NCBI GenBank assembly: GCA_964427535.1
Contig: CAYRVF010000082.1
Coordinates: 1-25,374 of the forward strand
Length of the DNA: 25,374 nt
Direction of reading: 5' to 3'
Source of the DNA: CAYRVF01 sp964427535
GTDB taxonomy: Bacteria > Chloroflexota > Ktedonobacteria > Ktedonobacterales > JADMIN01
Below are positions 14,318-24,497 of this stretch, piece after piece. The notes beneath the pieces are model-generated. The model was not told the origin of the DNA. It saw nothing but the letters and a program-made list of their open reading frames with translations, and ran no database searches. The position numbers were made by a program, and so were the translations under genes. Numbering within the stretch: the first letter of the stretch is position 1; each line of letters starts with the position of its first letter.

Positions 14318-16906
14318 ATGGCGCGGCGCGATGGACGGACTTCCAGTTACCAGCTCACGCTTGGAATCACGAGTGCGCTGGCCGCCTTCCTGGCCTTCTT
14401 CGCCATTCTGTTCGCACGGCATCACGAGGTCACCTCTCTCCTGCATCAGCGACAGTCCCTCAGCCTTCCGCCTGGCGGCGACACGCTGAGTGCCCTGCTG
14501 CCGCTCGTCCTTGGGCCGCTCATGGCCGCCGCGGTGTCGTACATCGTCATGGCCCAGATGGTCACGTTGCTTCGCATCGCGGTCTACGTACGCGCGGTGC
14601 ATCAGTATACCTTTCAGCAACTCCAGCGGTCGGCACCACTCCATGCGTTACGCGCCGAGCCCGTTGCGCTCCGAGTCGCAGCCGACGGACGCCCTCATGA
14701 CGACGAAGGCGCCCCGGTGAGTCAGGCGCTGCTTCGAGGAAATTCAACGCTCCTCATTGGTGCGCCTGGCGCCGGGAAGACGATCGCGCTGCTCACTGTG
14801 GCCCACGAGCTCTCCCGCAAACAACTGATCTGGCGTATCGCGCGCAACCGGGCGCCTTTGCCCGTGATAGTGCCGCTGGCAGGCATCTCACATGCCTCCG
14901 AGAGTACTGGCAAGCCACTGGTAGACTACTCCGCCAGCCTGATTCGTGGACTTGGAACGGCTGGGCTGGCGAACCGCCTTAGCCACCTGCTGCACGCGGG
15001 CAATGTGGTGCTGTTGTGCGACGGGCTTGACGAGGTGCCAGTGCGGGATCGTCCCGCCGTGGCGCAGATGCTGGCGACGCTCGCTAGTAACGACTACGCG
15101 GGCACGCGGATCATCACGACGTACGATCTGGAGGCCTATCTCGAGATGCCCCAGACCGTCGAGCCGTTGCGCTCGCTTGAGCGGCTACTGCTCACGGACG
15201 TGTCTGCGCATGATATCGCACGCGTGCTGCGCTATCGTCCCGTTCGCGTGCCGCTCATGCGCCATGATGATGCGACATTTACGGAGGAGCTGCGCGCGCA
15301 CCGGCTCGAGACCAGTGTGCGGGTAGCTGCGCTGCTGGCCGCGTTGCTCGACATCCGCCAGAGTGCCGAGCTTCCGTTTGGCCGCGCGGAGCTGCTCAAC
15401 GCCACGACCGAATTGCTCGCCCGCCGAGACGTCAGTGACACCCTTGTGCCTGAGCGGATGTTGCTGCTCTTGGGGGCGCTGGCTTCATCGCTGCGCGCGT
15501 CAGGGTCACGCGTGGTCCCTCTTCAGGCGGGTGAGCAGCCTGGCAGCGCAGTGCTCCGCTGGCTGAGTGAACACGCGCCATTTGGTCCGGTCGAGCGCCA
15601 GATGTCAGAGCCGATAGAAGTGACCGTCGAAGAGGCCGAGGCCATCTGCATGTCGGCCATCATGTCTGGCATGCTCATCCGCCGCGTCGATGGGTGCTCT
15701 CTCGTCTTCGCGAATCGGCTGCTCGAAGCCAGCTTCGCCGCCCGGCATCTGTCGCTGCTCGACGATGACATGGGATCGCTCAAGGCAGACCTGTTGCGAC
15801 CGCGCTGGACGCTACCGATGTTGCTGTGGGCGGGCACCGCACGTGATCCTGGTATCGTCGCGCGGCGTGTGTTGCGCCTGGCGCACACGCCCGACCTCAC
15901 CGCGACCACCGCCGGCCTGCGGAGTCGAAACGAAGCCAGCGCCGGGGCATACGCTCTCGCGCTGGCAGCGCTGATCGAGGGAGGGGCGGCGATCCTCGCA
16001 CGAGAAACCAGCGCACCTGCTTCTGCCAGCGTCTTTCAGTCGGACGTCGCGCCGTCGCTGCGCGATCTACTGGACGGCATCCATGATCTGCTGCCGGTTC
16101 CGGAGCGACGCACGGCGATCAGGGAGGCGCTCCGCGCGATCGCGCTGCGCAGTGGAGATGAGTATCTCGACAACATCGGCTATCTGATTCGTTCGCCGAG
16201 ATGGGACCGTCTCGCCCGCGCCGAGCTCACCACGGTTCTCGGGCTGCTCGCGACGCCCGCGGCTCTCGCACTGCTCATGGATCTCCTGACCGAGACAGAC
16301 CCGACGATGCGCCAGGCGGTCACTCGGAGCATCATGCTCGCCGGTACAGCCGCACTCGCGCCCTTGCGCGCTCTACTGAGCAGCGACGATGAACGTCTTC
16401 GGACGCGTGCGCTCGAAGTGTTTGCGCTCTTTGGCCCGGAGGCCGTCGACGCAGCGGCGGCTGCCCTTCACTCCACTGAGCCCGCGGAACGAGCCGCGGC
16501 CGCCCGCGCGCTTGGTGCGTTGCGCGCCGCCGACTTGGTAGACGCACTCCTCCTCTGCCTGCGTGACCCGCTGACGGAGGTGCGCGTCGCGAGCACCGAG
16601 GCGCTGGGCCAGATCGCCACGCCTCCGGCGCTGACCGCGCTCCTGGGCGTCACCACGGACTCCGATGTCCTCGTACGCGAGGCTGTCGCGACCGCGCTTG
16701 GAGCGACCCACCAGACGGAGGCGTTAGCTGGTCTCCTCCGGTTGCTCGGCGATGATGTCGCCAGCGTGCGTGCCGCCGCTGCCGCCGCGCTTGGCGTGCT
16801 CGGTGACCTGCGTGCCCGCGCGTTACTACAGGCGCACAACGGCGACCCCGACGCACGCGTACAGCGGGCGGCCAGCTCGGCGCTCCGCCGTCTTACATAC
16901 AGCTAG
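14318..16906 (+). CDS. Membrane-anchored NACHT NTPase with C-terminal HEAT repeats
   Basis: The 862-residue protein starts with two hydrophobic helices (about residues 13-34 and 57-82) that should anchor it in the membrane with the rest in the cytosol. A NACHT-type NTPase follows. Its P-loop is GAPGAGKT (148-155), its Walker B is VVLLCDGLDEVP with Asp235, Asp238 and Glu239, and the next strand is GTRIITTYDLEAY. In that strand the usual TSR sensor arginine is absent. The C-terminal third (about 630-860) is a run of HEAT/PBS-lyase-type repeats, seen in repeated A-x-x-A-L-G-x-L segments, probably a ligand- or partner-binding arm. NACHT proteins are signal-transduction switches and some bacterial ones act in phage defence. 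The role here is unknown. ATG 14318 has GGAGGGG four bases upstream. The gene stands alone on its strand and ends tail to tail with a phospholipase D family gene. Confidence 0.92.
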   Translation: MARRDGRTSSYQLTLGITSALAAFLAFFAILFARHHEVTSLLHQRQSLSLPPGGDTLSALLPLVLGPLMAAAVSYIVMAQMVTLLRIAVYVRAVHQYTFQQLQRSAPLHALRAEPVALRVAADGRPHDDEGAPVSQALLRGNSTLLIGAPGAGKTIALLTVAHELSRKQLIWRIARNRAPLPVIVPLAGISHASESTGKPLVDYSASLIRGLGTAGLANRLSHLLHAGNVVLLCDGLDEVPVRDRPAVAQMLATLASNDYAGTRIITTYDLEAYLEMPQTVEPLRSLERLLLTDVSAHDIARVLRYRPVRVPLMRHDDATFTEELRAHRLETSVRVAALLAALLDIRQSAELPFGRAELLNATTELLARRDVSDTLVPERMLLLLGALASSLRASGSRVVPLQAGEQPGSAVLRWLSEHAPFGPVERQMSEPIEVTVEEAEAICMSAIMSGMLIRRVDGCSLVFANRLLEASFAARHLSLLDDDMGSLKADLLRPRWTLPMLLWAGTARDPGIVARRVLRLAHTPDLTATTAGLRSRNEASAGAYALALAALIEGGAAILARETSAPASASVFQSDVAPSLRDLLDGIHDLLPVPERRTAIREALRAIALRSGDEYLDNIGYLIRSPRWDRLARAELTTVLGLLATPAALALLMDLLTETDPTMRQAVTRSIMLAGTAALAPLRALLSSDDERLRTRALEVFALFGPEAVDAAAAALHSTEPAERAAAARALGALRAADLVDALLLCLRDPLTEVRVASTEALGQIATPPALTALLGVTTDSDVLVREAVATALGATHQTEALAGLLRLLGDDVASVRAAAAAALGVLGDLRARALLQAHNGDPDARVQRAASSALRRLTYS

Positions 16907-16967
16907 CCCGCTCGCATGACGTACCCCTGCCGCCTGATGGAGCAGAGCGACGACGTCATCGCGCGTC

Positions 16968-18635
16968 CTATAGGTAGCGCTCCGCATAGTGAGAGGGTGT
17001 TTCGCCCGCGCCCGTCTCCAGGTGGTCGAGCCAGCCGTGCTCGGGATCGAGCGCAACACCCAGGCGTGCCGCTGAATCAGCCTCGATGTAGGGAAGCACG
17101 TGTCCTTCAAGCGGTCGATGCTCCCGCACACGCCGCAGATTCGCCGCAGCTGATGCACGCAGTCGCTCGATGCCGCGCAGCGGGTCAGCCAGCACCGGAT
17201 CATGCGCGGCGAGACTGAGATGTTCGGCCCACAGTCCGCGCCGTAGCCCCTCGGCTGTTACACCGTCGAGTACGGCGACGTTGATCTCGGCATCACTTTG
17301 CATGCCGCGACTGTTGAGATTTGCCGAACCGGCCATCCACCACTCGTCGTCGATAATGGCGACCTTCGCATGCACATACACCGGACGGTAATAGATGCCG
17401 GCTGGAACCGCACTATCGGCTTCGGCATTCCCGAGCGTTAGGGCTGTCAGCAGCCCGTCGTCGACCGACCGTGAGGCATGCTCGCGCAGCCAGTGGAGTC
17501 CGCCGTCGGTAAACCGCCTGCCGCAGTTGGGGTGGTCTGGCAGCACGATGGCCACATGCACGCCACGGTCGAGTGCCGCCACCAGGGCTTCTAGTACCGC
17601 CAGCATCTCTGGGCTCCGCTCGCCCCACCGGCAGTTGTCGAGCCCGAGAAAGACCTCCGGCCACAGATACTGATTCTCCAGATAGATATATCGCCTGGCA
17701 GCACTCAGCCCGCGTATATAGGCGTTGCGAATGGTTGCGACACCCTCCGGCGCGAAATCGTATGTATGCGGAGGAATCGTCCTGACGATCTGTGCGGCGA
17801 CGCCTCGCGTCTCGCTCGCTTCGATTGCCGGCTCCGGTAGCGTCAGCGGCCAACCTGGTATGGTGTGCCGCTCCGCGACGCTTCGCCAGCGCTCGACGAT
17901 GTTGCGCTGCACGTCCGCTACCACAGGCCCGGTAAGACGCACATGCACGTCGTGCCAGGGATGCGCTGGAGCGTGCTCACGCTCGCACTGCCGGTCTGGA
18001 GAGAAGCAGTGGTGCTGGTGCGTATCCCAGCGATCATAGTCGCCCTGCGCCTGCGCCGTCAGATCGACCCCACCGACAAACGCGATACGTCCGTCGATGA
18101 CCGCGCATTTCTGGTGAAGCGACTGCGCGAGATGCGTCACACGGCGGCTGCTATCGTCGAGCACGCAGTCGACACCGACGGCAGCCAGCATGGCGCGCTG
18201 ATGTGGTGGGTCATTCGTCAGATGGCTGCCCAGGTTGATCGTGTCCCACAGCAGCACACCGACCCGTACGCCGCGACGCGCGGCGCATCCGAGCACATCC
18301 GCAACCGTGAGCCGGCCGCTCTCCCACAGCGCGATAGCCTCTTCATCCAGCCCACTCAAACGCAGACTCGCGATCAACTCACGCTGCTCGGTCGAGCCAT
18401 CGGCGCCCGCACGGGCATCCTCACCCCGAACGAGCAGCAGATCGGCACGGATATCCCAAGCGGCGAGGAGAATGTAGTCTCGCGCGCTCAGGAACGCACG
18501 ACACATCGCGAGCATCGCTGCACGGCCGTCAATCAGCGGCCGGACATCACATCCCGAGCGCGCCGGAAAGTCACCGTCCGCCCACCACTCACGACTCTCA
18601 CTTTCCGAGGACTGTCCGCTCGCGCCATCCAACAT
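16968..18635 (-). CDS. Phospholipase D-like protein with two HKD motifs
   Basis: Both halves of the PLD active site are present: HQKCAVIDGRIAFVGG (HxKx4D) near residue 177 and VHAKVAIIDDEWWMAGSANLNSRGM near residue 423. The two form one catalytic centre in this superfamily through a phospho-histidine intermediate. At 555 residues it is in the range of bacterial PLD and PLD-like transphosphatidylases. Neither a signal peptide nor a membrane helix is obvious, which argues for a cytosolic protein. The frame is open from TTG 18680, but ATG 18635 has GGGAGG nine bases upstream and is preferred. It is the last gene of a long minus-strand run, 65 bases after cobC, and may share its transcript. Its 3' end faces the NACHT-HEAT gene. 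Substrate (phospholipid, cardiolipin or nucleic acid) is not determined. Confidence 0.9.
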   Translation of the reverse strand: MLDGASGQSSESESREWWADGDFPARSGCDVRPLIDGRAAMLAMCRAFLSARDYILLAAWDIRADLLLVRGEDARAGADGSTEQRELIASLRLSGLDEEAIALWESGRLTVADVLGCAARRGVRVGVLLWDTINLGSHLTNDPPHQRAMLAAVGVDCVLDDSSRRVTHLAQSLHQKCAVIDGRIAFVGGVDLTAQAQGDYDRWDTHQHHCFSPDRQCEREHAPAHPWHDVHVRLTGPVVADVQRNIVERWRSVAERHTIPGWPLTLPEPAIEASETRGVAAQIVRTIPPHTYDFAPEGVATIRNAYIRGLSAARRYIYLENQYLWPEVFLGLDNCRWGERSPEMLAVLEALVAALDRGVHVAIVLPDHPNCGRRFTDGGLHWLREHASRSVDDGLLTALTLGNAEADSAVPAGIYYRPVYVHAKVAIIDDEWWMAGSANLNSRGMQSDAEINVAVLDGVTAEGLRRGLWAEHLSLAAHDPVLADPLRGIERLRASAAANLRRVREHRPLEGHVLPYIEADSAARLGVALDPEHGWLDHLETGAGETPSHYAERYL

Positions 18636-18700
18636 ACTCCTCAGCCTCCCACCTACCCGTACGGACGTAGCGTCTCGCAATCAGTCTTATTCTCACATGA

Positions 18701-19354
18701 CTATAAGACCTGGTCGACCTCCCGGCCCTCTGACTCGGCGATGTCGCTCAGATGCGCGCCGTCGTTTGTCCGCATCAGTATGACGTAATCGCTGCCGACG
18801 TCAAGCTCGGTGATGGTGGCGTTATCACGGCGAAACTGCCATCGGTGGCTCAGGTCCAGCCCCAGCACCTCACACAACAGGATGCCGATCGCGCCGCCAT
18901 GCGTGACCCACACGACCGTCTTGTCTGGGGCAAGCTCTCGCCACCGGCGCAATGCGCGCACCAGCCGTTCCCGAAACGTGATGAGCGTCTCTCCTTCTGG
19001 CGGCGCCACATGCAGGGGGTCTGCCTGCCAGCGAGCAAGCTCCTCGGGATATCGCGCTTCGATCTCGGCGTACGTCAACCCTTCCCAGCGGCCCATGCTG
19101 ATTTCGCGCAGATCGGCATCCTCGCTGATGTCGAGACCCGTGCGGCGCGCGATGGCGTGCGCGGTTTGCTTGGCCCGACGTAGATCCGATGAGACGAGGA
19201 TGTCCACCGGCGAGGCAGCGTCTGAACTGACGCGCGCCGCCACCGCCTCGGCCTGGAGACGTCCCAGCCGGCTCAAAGGGATGTCAGATTGACCGGTATA
19301 TCGGCCTTCGAGGTTGTTATTCGTCGCGCCGTGCCTGATCAGGAGCAATCGCAC
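18701..19354 (-). CDS. cobC: Histidine phosphatase, probable alpha-ribazole phosphatase
   Basis: The 217-residue protein starts VRLLLIRHGATNNN, giving the catalytic RHG motif at residues 7-9. The other family landmarks follow: SSDLRRAKQTA, the LREISMGRWEGLT acid region and the second His in WVTHGGAIG. Members of this phosphoglycerate-mutase-like branch remove phosphate from small metabolites. The neighbouring cobS makes alpha-ribazole phosphatase (releasing alpha-ribazole for, or cobalamin from, the lower-ligand pathway) the best call. A plain phosphoglycerate mutase-like phosphatase remains possible. The frame is open far upstream (to 19771), but that part overlaps cobS and is Arg-rich. The GTG at 19354 has GAGG six bases upstream and begins exactly at the conserved strand. 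Confidence 0.85.
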   Translation of the reverse strand: MRLLLIRHGATNNNLEGRYTGQSDIPLSRLGRLQAEAVAARVSSDAASPVDILVSSDLRRAKQTAHAIARRTGLDISEDADLREISMGRWEGLTYAEIEARYPEELARWQADPLHVAPPEGETLITFRERLVRALRRWRELAPDKTVVWVTHGGAIGILLCEVLGLDLSHRWQFRRDNATITELDVGSDYVILMRTNDGAHLSDIAESEGREVDQVL

Positions 19355-19360
19355 GCTGGT

Positions 19361-19364
19361 CCTC
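19361..19364 (-). promoter_or_regulatory. Ribosome binding site fixing the cobC GTG start
   Basis: GAGG on the minus strand is six bases before GTG 19354. It separates the true start from a long open frame that would otherwise run into cobS. Confidence 0.5.
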
Positions 19365-19413
19365 GCAGTTCGTGGGTGTGTCTGGTTGGCAGCTAGTGGG
19401 CAAATGTATAGAC

Positions 19414-20307
19414 TTAGACTATATGAATACCATGCGCGAGACTGACGAGCACGGGACACACGAGCAACACCGCCGCTTCGACCAACTCGTTTCCCGCGCC
19501 GTACAGATCGCCCGTCAGCCCGCCGCCGATTCTGCGGCTCGCCCACGCGCACCAGACCGCGATCACCGCGACACTGACCACGGCAATGCCCAGCCATAAA
19601 GCCAGCCGGATCGAGAGTGCTTGCGGCGCGAGCAGCAACAGCGCGCAAAGCAGCAAGACCGCGGCAAACACTGTCGCCGGGATCAGATGTCCACGTCTCG
19701 CTCGAAATGAGGAGCCAGCTCCCAGCGCGCGGGAATATGGATACATCGCGACGGCGTAGACCATCGCCCATCGGCCTGCCAGGGGCGCGCCGACGAGTGC
19801 CAGGCTGCGGATGCCAGCGGGCAATGCTTCGAGCGCGGCGTAGAGCGTCAGGACCAGTAAGACGCCGCCAGTAACGCCATACGCGCCGACACGACTGTCT
19901 CGCAGAATCTCCAGTCGTCGCTCGGGCGAGCGCCTGCCAATCAGGCCGTCACACGCATCGAGGAAGCCGTCGAAGTGCAGCATGCCGGTCGCGCCGGCCA
20001 TGACGACGAGAATCAGCGCATCGCGCACGCCACGCGCCAGCACATGTGCCAGCAGCGCATCGCCCGTCGCCAGAAAAGCGCCCAGCGCAGCGCCAACCGC
20101 GGGGAACCAGGGCAGCGCGGCAGCCATGTCGGGTGCGTCTTGCGTCCCTTCGCTGCGCAAGTACCGCGAAACAGGCAGCACCGTCAGGAACTGGACCGCC
20201 AGCAACGGGCCAGCCAGCATGCCCAGCCCGCGCCGCCGCAGGCGCGGGCGCGTGGAGACGCCAGTACGCTCCTCCGGCGTATCGGACGGCGGCACCACCT
20301 GTCCCAT
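19414..20307 (-). CDS. cobS: Adenosylcobinamide-GDP ribazoletransferase (cobalamin synthase)
   Basis: CobS joins adenosylcobinamide-GDP with alpha-ribazole (or its phosphate) in the membrane to finish the nucleotide loop of cobalamin. The 297-residue protein has the family signature MLHFDGFLDACDGL, with the conserved acidic residues for metal, and the DSRVGAYGVTGG segment. About seven hydrophobic helices follow, with GGGLTGDLYGAGNE near the end. The open frame runs back to 20454 inside gatA, but ATG 20307 lies four bases after the gatA stop. A GGGAG site sits 13 bases upstream, and the extra residues look non-coding. The next gene downstream, after 59 bases, is cobC, consistent with a late-B12 pair. 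cobU and cobT are not in the window. Confidence 0.93.
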   Translation of the reverse strand: MGQVVPPSDTPEERTGVSTRPRLRRRGLGMLAGPLLAVQFLTVLPVSRYLRSEGTQDAPDMAAALPWFPAVGAALGAFLATGDALLAHVLARGVRDALILVVMAGATGMLHFDGFLDACDGLIGRRSPERRLEILRDSRVGAYGVTGGVLLVLTLYAALEALPAGIRSLALVGAPLAGRWAMVYAVAMYPYSRALGAGSSFRARRGHLIPATVFAAVLLLCALLLLAPQALSIRLALWLGIAVVSVAVIAVWCAWASRRIGGGLTGDLYGAGNELVEAAVLLVCPVLVSLAHGIHIV

Positions 20308-20311
20308 ATGC

Positions 20312-21796
<1,485 letters not shown>

Positions 21797-21804
21797 GTGA
21801 GAAA

Positions 21805-21811
21805 CTCCTCT
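21805..21811 (-). promoter_or_regulatory. Ribosome binding site fixing the gatA GTG start
   Basis: AGAGGAG on the minus strand lies eight bases before GTG 21796; the upstream ATG candidates have no comparable site. Confidence 0.6.
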
Positions 21812-21865
21812 GCTCAGACCGAGCATATCTATGCAAATGTCCAGACGCGACACAAACTGGAGAGA

Positions 21866-22156
21866 CTATTCCTCCAGCACGGCGCGCACACGGAAATAGC
21901 CATCTTCCGTCGAGGGTGCGTTCGCCAGCAGGAGGTCACGCGGGTAGGACGGTCGCGGAATGTCTGGCGACGTGACATTGCGCGCCGGGAGCACCGACGC
22001 GGTCGCGGGCACTTCACTCGTGTCGGCCTCGGCGATAACGTTGATGTGCTCGAGGATCGCCGAGAGCTGCTCTTGGAGTTTGGCGCGCTCCTCCTCGGAC
22101 AGATTGAGCCGCGCCAGCAGCGCTACGTGATCTACCGTCTCACGGTCGATAGCCAT
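21866..22156 (-). CDS. gatC: Asp-tRNA(Asn)/Glu-tRNA(Gln) amidotransferase subunit C
   Basis: This 96-residue subunit wraps around the GatA-GatB interface and stabilises the complex. The sequence begins MAIDRETVDHVALLARLNLSEEE and continues with LSAILEHINVIAEADTSEV, the two-helix start typical of GatC. It ends with the extended segment that contains the conserved RxD pattern (PRPSYPRDLLLANAP). ATG 22156 has GAGGAG seven bases upstream; a frame extension to 22177 is not needed. It is followed by gatA and preceded, after 40 bases, by the acylphosphatase gene. Confidence 0.95.
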   Translation of the reverse strand: MAIDRETVDHVALLARLNLSEEERAKLQEQLSAILEHINVIAEADTSEVPATASVLPARNVTSPDIPRPSYPRDLLLANAPSTEDGYFRVRAVLEE

Positions 22157-22196
22157 GCGATACTCCTCGGAACACAACTCTCAGAAGCCAAAAACG

Positions 22197-22493
22197 TTAC
22201 AGGTAGTGAATGCGAAAGCCGCCTCCGGTGCCTTTCGGTTCGGTCCACGCCGCCTCGACGCGGTCCACCCGCGCCCCCGATGGCCCACGCCGCAACGCGT
22301 CGAGATAGCCTTCCAGCACCTCGCGTGGTCCCTCGGCGAGCACCTCGACGGCACCGTCCCGCCGGTTGCGGACCCAACCGGAGATGCCACGCGATGACGC
22401 CTCGCGCTGGGCGAAAAAGCGGAAGCCAACACCCTGCACTCGGCCATGCACGACCGCGTGCACGCGAGCGCGAGCGGATTCCGCATCGTCCAT
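22197..22493 (-). CDS. acyP: Acylphosphatase
   Basis: This small enzyme hydrolyses acyl phosphates such as acetyl or carbamoyl phosphate. The 98-residue protein has the two signature stretches VHGRVQGVGFRFFAQ (phosphate loop with catalytic Arg25) and GISGWVRNRRDGAVEV (with the catalytic Asn43). The length and ferredoxin-like alternation of strands and helices fit the family of about 90-100 residues. ATG 22493 has AAGGAG about eight bases upstream. An open frame to 22556 adds an Arg-rich leader without a ribosome site. It lies between the HIT gene and gatC on the same strand. Confidence 0.95.
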   Translation of the reverse strand: MDDAESARARVHAVVHGRVQGVGFRFFAQREASSRGISGWVRNRRDGAVEVLAEGPREVLEGYLDALRRGPSGARVDRVEAAWTEPKGTGGGFRIHYL

Positions 22494-22600
22494 CCGTCGC
22501 TCTCCTTGCGGTCGATCTCCCGCAATCGGCCTGGCACAACGCCCACTCAGTCGCATGATAGACCGTGAAGGCAGTCTCCCGCAAGGTTGGTGCGTGCCGG

Positions 22601-23131
22601 CTATGCCTCTTCCGTCTCTGTACCCGGCATGCGCGCATCAGGGAAAAGCGGCAGGAGACGCTCGCGGATCTGCTGGTAGGTGTGCTCCAGAAAGTCTGGC
22701 ATCACTTTCACATCAGCCAGCACGGGCATGAAGTTGGTGTCACCGTTCCAACGCGGCACAATATGCATATGTACGTGATCGGCGATGCCCGCCCCGGCGA
22801 CGGTTCCCTGATTGATTCCGAGGTTGTAGCCCTGCGGATGCATGGCCTCTCCCAGCGCGGTGAGGCAGCGCTGCGAAGTGGTCATCATCTCTGTGAGCGT
22901 CGCCGTATCGAGGTCCTGGATGGTCGGCACATGCTCGTAGGGCACGATCATCAGATGGCCGTTGTTGTACGGGAAGAGATTCATTATCACAAAGCAGCGC
23001 CGGGCACGCACGAGGATCAAATTCTTTTCATCGTCATGCTCGGCAGCTTTCGTGCAGAAGATGCACCCGGAGTCTTTCGTCGTGTCTGAGTCGATATATG
23101 CCATGCGCCAGGGCGCCCAGAGCTGCTTCAT
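22601..23131 (-). CDS. HIT-family nucleotide hydrolase/transferase
   Basis: The 176-residue protein has the histidine-triad motif HVHMHIVPRW and an N-terminal CIFC pair that would bind zinc together with later residues. The central NLFPYNNGHLMIVP segment is typical of the Ap4A-phosphorylase-like or Fhit-like branch. Such proteins cleave or transfer nucleotidyl groups from dinucleoside polyphosphates or nucleotide-phosphoramidates through a nucleotidyl-histidine intermediate. ATG 23131 has GAGGAGAG about eight bases upstream. It starts 29 bases after the stop of the pseudokinase gene and is probably co-transcribed with it. The exact substrate is not decided by the sequence. Confidence 0.94.
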   Translation of the reverse strand: MKQLWAPWRMAYIDSDTTKDSGCIFCTKAAEHDDEKNLILVRARRCFVIMNLFPYNNGHLMIVPYEHVPTIQDLDTATLTEMMTTSQRCLTALGEAMHPQGYNLGINQGTVAGAGIADHVHMHIVPRWNGDTNFMPVLADVKVMPDFLEHTYQQIRERLLPLFPDARMPGTETEEA

Positions 23132-23160
23132 AGTAATGCTCTCCTCAGACCGCGGCCGAT

Positions 23161-24378
23161 CTAGTGGACACCGAACAGGAGCGGCCCGAAGTATCCGATC
23201 AGAAAGAAGATGACGAATAGCACACCGCCAAGCAACAGCACCGCGAACAGGTTAATGCGCGGACCGGCCGTCGCGGGACCAGTGGGGAGCGTCGGAGGAT
23301 CGGCGTCGGGCGACAACCCACCCGTCCAACGCGGTGCCTCACTGGAAAGACTAGAGACCGGCCGTGACGGCAAACGCAGGCGAGGGCCGTCCACTCGAAC
23401 ATCAAGGTCCGCGGCCGAGCGCGTCGCGCCCACATCAGCGACGGTGACAGGGTCAGTCGGCGCGGCCAGGTCGATGTCGGCCGCTCCGGCAGCGCCCCAC
23501 CCACGCGGGCCGGAGAGCGTCTCGCGCACGGACCACGACGCGGCGCGCGCCGCCACCTCACGGGCCGCTCGAAGCGCGGGTGGTGTCAGGACCGCCGCCG
23601 AGGTACGGTCGCGCTCCATCGCGTCAGCTAGCGATTCGAGAGAAGCCGCGAGCGCATCCACGCTGTCCGTCGTACTCAGCAATGCCTGCGCGATCCGGCT
23701 ACGCATCTGCACCGGCACATCGGCCCGGAAGCGCCTCGCGTTTCGAGCATCATCCGGCTCGCTCAGCAGCCGCCACAACAGCGCCCCAAGCGCCCAGGCA
23801 TCGCCCTCGGGCGTGCTTGCGTCAGCGTCGCTCTCGTCCGTCAGGTCAGCACGCGAGGCGGCGACGAGCTGGCGCGTCTCGCGGAAGTAGTTCTCGTCTC
23901 GCGGGAGGCCGAAGTTGTTGACCCGCACCACGGCGCGCCGATCTACCAGCACGGCGGCCGGCGTGAGGTCGCCGTGCTGAACATCATGCCTGTTGGCATA
24001 ACTCAGCACGCGGGCGATCTGGACACCCAGCGTGACGACACGCTCAGTAGGCAATCCCTGCCGCAGATAGGAGGAAAGCGCATATCCCGGCACGAATTCC
24101 TGCACGACGAAGAGCGTGCCGTCCCGCTCGATCGCGTCGTAGGTGGTCACTGTCGCGGGATGCGTGAGGGTCGCGGTAACGCGCAGCGCCGCTCGGTACG
24201 CGTCCGCGTGCGCCGCCGCGACCGCCTTCACCGCGACGGGACGACGGAGTACGCTGTCATCGCCACGAAGCACGGTGGCGAGCGCACCGTGCGCGAGTGG
24301 CTCGGTGATGGTGTAGCGGTTTGCGAGCTGCAATCCGGCATATGCGCCGGGTGAATTCGCCTCCACGAGACTCCTCAT
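23161..24378 (-). CDS. Ser/Thr-kinase-like protein, probable pseudokinase, with C-terminal membrane anchor
   Basis: The 405-residue protein has a kinase fold across about residues 22-255. Kept landmarks are the Lys51 of the VAVK strand, HGDLTP (HRDLKP position, Asp137) and PEGDAWALGALLW (APE-D-W-G positions, Asp193). Lost landmarks are serious: the glycine-rich loop is LAHGALATV, the alpha-C Glu position appears to be Ala64, the catalytic-loop Asn is Ala142, and the DFG motif reads NNFG (Asn155). Loss of both metal-binding residues predicts a pseudokinase or very weak kinase. A low-complexity linker follows, then one hydrophobic helix near residues 376-398, so the kinase domain should face the cytosol. 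ATG 24378 lacks a clear ribosome site; GTG 24366 with AGGAG four bases upstream is a possible shorter start. The next gene is the HIT hydrolase. The ROK gene lies 119 bases upstream, and a CATAAT box (24446-24451) may mark a promoter. Confidence 0.88.
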   Translation of the reverse strand: MRSLVEANSPGAYAGLQLANRYTITEPLAHGALATVLRGDDSVLRRPVAVKAVAAAHADAYRAALRVTATLTHPATVTTYDAIERDGTLFVVQEFVPGYALSSYLRQGLPTERVVTLGVQIARVLSYANRHDVQHGDLTPAAVLVDRRAVVRVNNFGLPRDENYFRETRQLVAASRADLTDESDADASTPEGDAWALGALLWRLLSEPDDARNARRFRADVPVQMRSRIAQALLSTTDSVDALAASLESLADAMERDRTSAAVLTPPALRAAREVAARAASWSVRETLSGPRGWGAAGAADIDLAAPTDPVTVADVGATRSAADLDVRVDGPRLRLPSRPVSSLSSEAPRWTGGLSPDADPPTLPTGPATAGPRINLFAVLLLGGVLFVIFFLIGYFGPLLFGVH

Positions 24379-24497
24379 CGCATGATGCGCCAGCGTTCAG
24401 GCATCACCCTACACCGGCGCACACGGAATATCCTTCGCAGCCCGCATTATGCCACGTCAGGCCCCTCAGTGCCACAATACTGCCCCTCATCCGACCC

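Noticed and set aside
17865..18788. 307-codon plus-strand open frame opposite the PLD-like gene and cobC
   Set aside because: The minus-strand frames carry the HKD and RHG motifs; this frame has none and crosses a gene boundary.
19355..19771. N-terminal extension of cobC
   Set aside because: It overlaps cobS coding sequence and is replaced by a GTG start with a ribosome site at the conserved RHG strand.
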